Shown in pieces: positions 59,726-64,000 of a stretch of 64,000 nt of DNA (positions within the stretch are counted from its first letter, which is position 1; each line of letters opens with the position of its first letter). A program made the position numbers and the translations under genes. Where the stretch lies: NCBI RefSeq assembly GCF_002160135.1, contig NZ_NFJZ01000009.1, positions 1 through 64,000 on the forward strand. The letters are read 5' to 3'. Source of the stretch: Lachnoclostridium sp. An196. Lineage in GTDB: Bacteria > Bacillota > Clostridia > Lachnospirales > Lachnospiraceae. The notes beneath the pieces were generated by a model. It saw only the letters and a list, made by a program, of their open reading frames with translations, was not told the DNA's origin and made no database searches.

Positions 59726-60103
59726 TCACTTGTTTTCCGCAAACCGGTATGCGTCGTCGACCCATCCAAGCAGTTCCTGATCGATATTTTCTGTTTTTTC
59801 AATCACAATGTGGGTTGTCCACCGTCCGGGATAAGGCTCCGTTTTGACCGCTGCGCGGGGCGATTCCAATGGGTAGGACAACCCCAGTGTGATTACCAGA
59901 TATGGATTCGGCAATTCTTTCTTTTTTCTTACACGAAGAAAAGAAGCGCAGGCGAAGATATGCCTGTTTGTAAATGTAATTTGTGTTTTCTGCACTTTGA
60001 TTTTTGTATCCGGATATCGTTTTAATACTGCCTCCGAAAAAGTTTCATATAACGGCAGCGCATCCGGCTGCTGTTCAAAAAACATCAGAGTATCGGCATC
60101 CAT
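59726..60103 (-). CDS. DUF5655 domain protein
   Basis: 125 residues. Segments typical of the DUF5655 family: LYETFSEAVLKRYPDTKIKVQKTQITFTNRH (shown in part, residues 18-48) and ASFLRVRKKK. Family function unknown; members are widespread in gut Firmicutes, sometimes linked to nucleic acid contexts. Monocistronic, running towards the ATPase remnant. Nothing else is seen in the 230 bases between it and trxB apart from the trxB promoter. Confidence 0.7.
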   Translation of the reverse strand: MDADTLMFFEQQPDALPLYETFSEAVLKRYPDTKIKVQKTQITFTNRHIFACASFLRVRKKKELPNPYLVITLGLSYPLESPRAAVKTEPYPGRWTTHIVIEKTENIDQELLGWVDDAYRFAENK

Positions 60104-60212
60104 TTATCTTCATCCTCCAATAAAAATATTCCGATTTTCTATTTTAAAGTATAGCATAAATCCTGTGAGTGTATCCATACTATTTCCGTCTCCGGCGTTG
60201 AAAGATGCCCCC

Positions 60213-60241
60213 TGTACATAACATGAAACTTAGGGTATAAT
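60213..60241 (+). promoter_or_regulatory. Promoter of trxB
   Basis: TGTACA (60213-60218), 17 bp, TATAAT (60236-60241), with a 92-base leader. Confidence 0.55.
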
Positions 60242-60333
60242 GTTCATATGCCAATGAGCAGTGCGGAATCGAGCGTGCACTGCGGGGAAAACCTGCCGGT
60301 GCGATAATATGACAGAAACAGGGAGAAAAATAG

Positions 60334-61200
60334 ATGGCGGATGTGATCGTGATTGGCTCCGGACCGGCCGGAGTCTCTGCTTCGCTGTACACAGCGAGGG
60401 GCGGTCTTGCGACCAGAGTGATTTCCAAAGGAAGCGGAGCTCTGGGTAAGACGGACAAGATACAGAATTATTATGGATTTCCGGATCTGATCTCGGGAGA
60501 GGAACTGGAACGGAACGGGATCGAGGGCGCGAAAAAAGTCGGCGTAGAATTTCTGGATGCGGAAGTTCTGAGTCTTGGATATGAGGAAAAATTGACCGTG
60601 GAGACCACAAAGGGAGTTTTTGCCGCAGATTATGTGGTGCTTGCCACCGGAGTGCAGAGAAAGACGGCAAAGATTCCGGGACTTCGGGAGCTGGAAGGAA
60701 AAGGCGTCAGTTACTGTGCAATCTGCGATGCGTTCTTTTACCGTCAGAAGCCGGTTGCAGTGTTGGGAAGCGGAGAATACGCTCTTCATGAAGCGGAAGT
60801 ACTGCTTCCCACATCGTCTTCCGTGACGCTTCTGACCGACGGCGCGGAACTGACTGCGGATTTTCCGGAAGAGATCACGGTGATTGACAAGAAAATTCAG
60901 AAGATTGAAGGAACAGACTGCGTAGAATCTGTGTCCTTTAAGGATGGAAGTCAGGTCAGGATATCCGGCGTATTTGTTGCGTACGGGACAGCCGGAGGAA
61001 GCGATCTGGCGAAAAAAATCGGCGCGCAGACAGAAGATAATCATGTGGTGACAGATGAGAAAATGAGAACCACGGTTCCCGGACTTTATGCTGCAGGAGA
61101 CTGCAACGGAGGCATGCTCCAGATCGCGAAAGCGGTCTACGAGGGTGCCGTCGCGGGAACCGATATTGTGAAACAGGCGAGAAAACAGGCAGGAGTTTAG
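60334..61200 (+). CDS. trxB: Thioredoxin reductase-like flavoprotein with atypical cofactor site
   Basis: 288 residues. FAD motif VIGSGPAGVSASLYTARGG at the start, ATG motif VVLATGVQRKT, redox pair CAIC near residue 130 and C-terminal GLYAAGDCNGGMLQIAKAV. The second nucleotide motif reads VLGSGEYALHEA (usual GGGDSA) and the HRRxxxR signature that binds NADPH phosphate is absent (LLTDGAEL instead). It may therefore not use NADPH, as in ferredoxin-dependent clostridial relatives. Convergent and overlapping by 4 bases with trxA. Confidence 0.85.
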   Translation: MADVIVIGSGPAGVSASLYTARGGLATRVISKGSGALGKTDKIQNYYGFPDLISGEELERNGIEGAKKVGVEFLDAEVLSLGYEEKLTVETTKGVFAADYVVLATGVQRKTAKIPGLRELEGKGVSYCAICDAFFYRQKPVAVLGSGEYALHEAEVLLPTSSSVTLLTDGAELTADFPEEITVIDKKIQKIEGTDCVESVSFKDGSQVRISGVFVAYGTAGGSDLAKKIGAQTEDNHVVTDEKMRTTVPGLYAAGDCNGGMLQIAKAVYEGAVAGTDIVKQARKQAGV

Positions 61201-61514
61201 AGTCCAAGCTCCTGCTTGATCATCTGTTTCGGCATATTTCCCATGGTTCGTGCGGAAACTTGTCCGTTTTTAAATAAAATCAATGTGGGGATGCTCATGA
61301 CCTGGTAGTCCTGTGCCAGAGACATCTCCTCGTCAATGTTGATTTTGCAGACTTTCAGTTCCGGCATCTCGTCCGCAATCTGCTGAATCGTAGGCGCGAG
61401 CATCTTGCATGGAACGCACCAGGATGCCCAGAAATCTACCAGGACAGGTTTTGAAGACTGCAGTACTTCCTGTCGGAAATTATCTTTGGTTATAGTCGTT
61501 ATAGTTATATTCAT
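61197..61514 (-). CDS. trxA: Thioredoxin
   Basis: 105 residues. Active site WCVPC (Val replaces the usual Gly) in VDFWASWCVPCKMLAP, cis-Pro in SIPTLILFKNG, and the end KQMIKQELGL. Small disulfide-reducing protein, likely the partner of the convergent reductase. AAAGGAG precedes the start; a strong minus-strand promoter lies upstream. Confidence 0.95.
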   Translation of the reverse strand: MNITITTITKDNFRQEVLQSSKPVLVDFWASWCVPCKMLAPTIQQIADEMPELKVCKINIDEEMSLAQDYQVMSIPTLILFKNGQVSARTMGNMPKQMIKQELGL

Positions 61515-61549
61515 AATGAAAGACTCCTTTCTGGATATTAATATATTTT

Positions 61550-61596
61550 ATTATAGTTTATCTTTAAAAGATTGCAAGGGCAGTAACAAATGTTAC
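61550..61596. promoter_or_regulatory. trxA promoter and a 14-bp palindrome before the ZIP gene
   Basis: On the minus strand TTGCAA (61572-61577), 16 bp, TATAAT (61550-61555) drives trxA. Beside it, GTAACAAATGTTAC (61583-61596) is a near-perfect palindrome, 18 bases before the ZIP start, a candidate operator. Confidence 0.55.
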
Positions 61597-61613
61597 GCGA
61601 AAGGATGGAATGT

Positions 61614-62396
61614 ATGACTTTAGAGGTTTTTCGAGGATTAATGATTCCCTTTTTGGGGACTGCGCTGGGAGCAGGCTGTGTTTTTTTCATGAAAGGGAAT
61701 ATGAACCGGCTGGTGCAGAAAGCTCTGACCGGATTTGCAGCCGGGGTGATGGTCGCAGCTTCCATCTGGAGCCTTCTGATTCCTGCCATGGATCAGGCGG
61801 AGGGGATGGGAAAGCTGGCATTTGTACCGGCGGCAGCAGGATTCTGGCTGGGAATCCTTTTTCTGCTTTTGCTGGATCATATTGTGCCTCATCTGCATAT
61901 GAACTGCGATCAGGCAGAGGGTCCGTGCACACAGCTGAAAAAGACGACAATGCTGGTATTGGCGGTCACTCTGCATAATATTCCGGAAGGAATGGCGGTG
62001 GGAGTGGTGTATGCAGGCTGGATGGCCGGTGAGGCAGAATTAAGCCTTATGGGCGCGCTGGCGTTGTCTCTGGGCATTGCGATTCAGAATTTCCCGGAGG
62101 GAGCGATCATTTCCATGCCGCTTCGTTCTGAGGGAGTTGGAAAAGGGAGAGCGTTTCTTTACGGCGCTCTTTCCGGGATCGTGGAGCCGGCTGGAGCATT
62201 TCTCACAATAATGGCAGCAGGGATAGTGGTTCCGGCACTCCCGTACCTGCTCAGCTTCGCGGCCGGAGCCATGATGTATGTGGTAGTGGAAGAACTGATT
62301 CCGGAGATGTCGGAGGGAGAACATTCCAATATCGGTCCGGTGCTTTTCGCGCTGGGATTTACAGTGATGATGGCGCTTGATGTGGCGTTGGGATAG
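61614..62396 (+). CDS. ZIP-family metal transporter
   Basis: 260 residues, 8 membrane segments. The family metal site appears in VTLHNIPEGMAVGV and IQNFPEGAIISMPL (helices 4 and 5). A loop with HIVPHLHMNCD lies between helices 3 and 4. Imports zinc or iron by family. The start was set at the ATG with AAAGGA 8 bases upstream. Upstream lies a palindrome that may bind a metal or redox regulator. Confidence 0.92.
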   Translation: MTLEVFRGLMIPFLGTALGAGCVFFMKGNMNRLVQKALTGFAAGVMVAASIWSLLIPAMDQAEGMGKLAFVPAAAGFWLGILFLLLLDHIVPHLHMNCDQAEGPCTQLKKTTMLVLAVTLHNIPEGMAVGVVYAGWMAGEAELSLMGALALSLGIAIQNFPEGAIISMPLRSEGVGKGRAFLYGALSGIVEPAGAFLTIMAAGIVVPALPYLLSFAAGAMMYVVVEELIPEMSEGEHSNIGPVLFALGFTVMMALDVALG

Positions 62397-62423
62397 GATG
62401 ATATGACAGGAGGGATAAGTGAA

Positions 62424-63335
62424 ATGATTCAGAAGATCGGAATCGTCGGCCTGGGAGCGCTGGGTATTATGTATGCGGAATTGTTCCAGGATGCTCTGGG
62501 GAAAGGACATGTGTATGTGATCGCGGACAGGGATCGGATACAGCGTTACCAGAAAGACGGTGTGTATGCCAATGGGGAACGCTGCGATTTCCTCTATATG
62601 GATGCCGGTGAAGCAGAAGAGATGGACCTTCTGATCTTTGCCACAAAATATCACGGACTTGCAGATGCTGCAGGAAACGCGGCAAAAGCGTGCGGGAAGG
62701 ATACGATTGTCTTGTCGGTACTCAACGGGGTTACCTCGGAAGAAGTGCTGGAGCAGATCCTGCATCCGGCGCATCTGCTGTACTGTACCGTACAGGGTAT
62801 GGATGCCACCCGTACCGGAAACCAACTGACTTATACCCGGGCGGGGTCCATTGCTTTCGGAGAAAAAGAAAATGGACGGACAGAAGCTACCGCGCGTCTG
62901 GAAGAATTATTTCTCCAGACCGGTATTCCATATGTGATCCCGGATGATATTATTCATCAGCAGTGGAGCAAATGGATGCTGAATGTGGGCGTCAATCAGG
63001 TCTGTGCCGTATGCGGCATCAGCTACGGCGGAGTCCAACAGGAGGGAGAGCACCGGGACGCCATGCTGGCAGCTATGGAGGAAGCGAGACAGGCCGCGTG
63101 CGCGGAGGGCATCCCTCTGACCACGGCAGAGATCCGGGAATGGGTGAAACTGATCGATTCTCTTTCTCCGGAAGGAGAGCCGTCCATGAGACAGGATACC
63201 AGAGAAGGACGGCCGACAGAAGTGGATCTGTTCGCGGGACTGGTCTGCAGCCTGGGCAGAAAGCATGGACTGGATACACCACAGAACGACCATTTTTATG
63301 AAGTACTGACCGGACATCCGTTTGACGGACAGTAA
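62424..63335 (+). CDS. Ketopantoate reductase family protein
   Basis: 303 residues. Rossmann motif IGIVGLGALGIMYAELF at the N-terminus, then FATKYHGLADAAG, SVLNGVTSEEVLEQI, CTVQGMDATRTGN, and the catalytic WSKWMLNVGVNQVCAV segment (Lys). C-terminal domain with PSMRQDTREGRPTEVD. PanE reduces ketopantoate with NADPH for pantothenate synthesis, but paralogues act on other 2-keto acids, so the exact substrate is open. The start follows GGAGGG at 9 bases; an ATG 7 codons earlier has no site. Confidence 0.88.
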   Translation: MIQKIGIVGLGALGIMYAELFQDALGKGHVYVIADRDRIQRYQKDGVYANGERCDFLYMDAGEAEEMDLLIFATKYHGLADAAGNAAKACGKDTIVLSVLNGVTSEEVLEQILHPAHLLYCTVQGMDATRTGNQLTYTRAGSIAFGEKENGRTEATARLEELFLQTGIPYVIPDDIIHQQWSKWMLNVGVNQVCAVCGISYGGVQQEGEHRDAMLAAMEEARQAACAEGIPLTTAEIREWVKLIDSLSPEGEPSMRQDTREGRPTEVDLFAGLVCSLGRKHGLDTPQNDHFYEVLTGHPFDGQ

Positions 63336-63363
63336 AAATCCGCCTCCGGAAAACCGGAGGCGG
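63335..63363 (-). terminator. Terminator of hsp20 (minus strand)
   Basis: CCGCCTCCGG-TTTT-CCGGAGGCGG followed by ATTTTTACT on the minus strand, ten-bp perfect stem. It probably also stops the plus-strand gene. Confidence 0.85.
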
Positions 63364-63401
63364 GGCAGAAGATATAGGAGTTACATAATATATATGAAAG
63401 G

Positions 63402-63866
63402 TCAACCTTCGATGGAAATGTATTTACTTTGTTCCACTGCCGGTTTGGCCTCTTTTTTCGGAATCGTCAGCTTCAGTACGCCGTGATGGAATTCTCCTTT
63501 GATGTCGTCCTGGGTCAGATCATCGCCCACATAGAAGGATCTCTCACAGGCTCCGGCATACCGTTCCTGACGGATATATCTGCCGGTCTTTTTCTCCTGT
63601 TCGTCCTTGTCTACGCCTCTTGCGGCCTGAACGGTCAGATAACCGTTTTCCAGGGACACCTGAATCTCGTCTTTTTTGAATCCCGGAAGATCCATCTCCA
63701 GAATGTAGCTGTCGCCTTTTTCTTTGATATCGGTCTTCATCAGGTTTTTAGCCCTGTGTCCATACAGTTTCCTTTCTGCTTTTTTCATATCCCTGTCATT
63801 ATAGAACGGGAAATCATTAAAGAAATCATCAAATAAGTTTTCACCAAAAATGCTGGGCATTAACAT
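63402..63866 (-). CDS. Small heat-shock protein Hsp20
   Basis: 154 residues. Alpha-crystallin domain at about 40-145: ETYILEMDLPGFKKDEIQVSLENGYLTVQA (in part), YAGACERSFYVGDDLTQDDIKGEFHHGVLKLTIPK. N-terminal MLMPSIFGENLFDDFF is typical of clostridial Hsp20. Holdase for unfolding proteins. It lies downstream of, and in line with, another hsp20 copy. Confidence 0.93.
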   Translation of the reverse strand: MLMPSIFGENLFDDFFNDFPFYNDRDMKKAERKLYGHRAKNLMKTDIKEKGDSYILEMDLPGFKKDEIQVSLENGYLTVQAARGVDKDEQEKKTGRYIRQERYAGACERSFYVGDDLTQDDIKGEFHHGVLKLTIPKKEAKPAVEQSKYISIEG

Positions 63867-63928
63867 AAATCATTCCTCCTTGTCGATTCATTGAACCAAT
63901 CAAAAACTGTACATGTCAGATTATCCGC

Positions 63929-63950
63929 CCCTCCGGATGACTCCGGAGGG
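63929..63950. terminator. Inverted repeat between the two hsp20 genes
   Basis: CCCTCCGGA-TGAC-TCCGGAGGG, 9 bp. No T-run on either side, so pausing, processing or protein binding is possible. Confidence 0.45.
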
Positions 63951-63958
63951 AAAATGTA

Positions 63959-64000
63959 TTATTCGATCGAGATATATTTCTTCTGCTCTACAGCAGGTTT
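63959..64000 (-). CDS. Second Hsp20, C-terminal end only (gene continues beyond window)
   Basis: The last 13 codons before a TAA stop read KPAVEQKKYISIE, matching KPAVEQSKYISIEG at the end of the hsp20 product at 63402-63866. Its start lies beyond the right edge. A tandem duplicate. Confidence 0.85.
   Translation of the reverse strand, partial: KPAVEQKKYISIE

Noticed and set aside
59345-60025. 226-codon open frame considered as a fusion gene
   Set aside because: Only the part from 59486 to about 59613 resembles a protein family; the rest is antisense to the DUF5655 gene.

Overview
The window comes from a low-to-mid GC, probably spore-forming Firmicute of the Lachnospiraceae type. This rests on family resemblance of the gene content and order (pyrH-frr-uppS-cdsA-dxr-rseP, lgt with a Spo0E-like gene, a reduced mraZ-to-ftsZ cluster), not on a database search. 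It divides into a prophage end (1 to about 12.9 kb) and chromosome (about 12.95 to 64 kb).

Prophage, 1 to about 12.9 kb. This is the right part of a siphovirus-like prophage: the end of the tape measure gene, distal tail protein, a Gp37-like tail protein, a baseplate/fibre protein, a complete diversity-generating retroelement (DGR), two small genes, a lysis cassette (XhlA-like protein, LLH-type holin, multidomain endolysin), and then an accessory end with two small HTH regulators, a DnaQ-type exonuclease with a BRCT domain and an IS30-family DDE transposase. The DGR has every expected part in order: target gene with a variable repeat (VR) at its 3' end, Avd-like accessory gene, template repeat (TR) and reverse transcriptase. 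All 12 base substitutions between TR and VR are at TR adenines, which is the signature of adenine-directed mutagenic retrohoming. The phage therefore appears able to diversify its tail-tip protein. The prophage ends just before pyrH, and tsf, the usual upstream neighbour, is absent, so insertion seems to have been in the tsf-pyrH gap.

Chromosome, 13 to 37 kb. pyrH, frr, uppS, cdsA, dxr and rseP form one co-directional run for nucleotide metabolism, ribosome recycling, lipid carrier and membrane biogenesis. A convergent polytopic membrane protein follows, then ychF, lgt and a 53-residue Spo0E-like gene. The division and cell wall cluster has a MraZ-box promoter, mraZ, rsmH, ftsL-like, two class B penicillin-binding proteins, tRNA-Gly(CCC), mraY, ftsW, a murA-type gene, divIB and ftsZ. 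murC, murD, murE, murF and murG are not in it. aroE-aroD, an AIM24 protein and a TetR regulator come next.

Chromosome, 37 to 64 kb. An MMPL-type exporter is coupled to a large GLUG-motif surface protein behind a TetR-like operator. A two-gene SUF system (sufC-sufB) follows. The region at 45.7 to 58.6 kb holds two paralogous SAM methyltransferases, a LysR regulator and two complete nickel/oligopeptide-type ABC importers. Three of its promoters share a C-run/G-run element directly against the -35 box, which suggests one regulon. The rest holds bioY with a BirA-like operator, a broken ABC ATPase remnant, a DUF5655 gene, a thioredoxin reductase/thioredoxin pair, a ZIP metal transporter, a ketopantoate reductase family gene and tandem hsp20 genes, the second cut by the window end.
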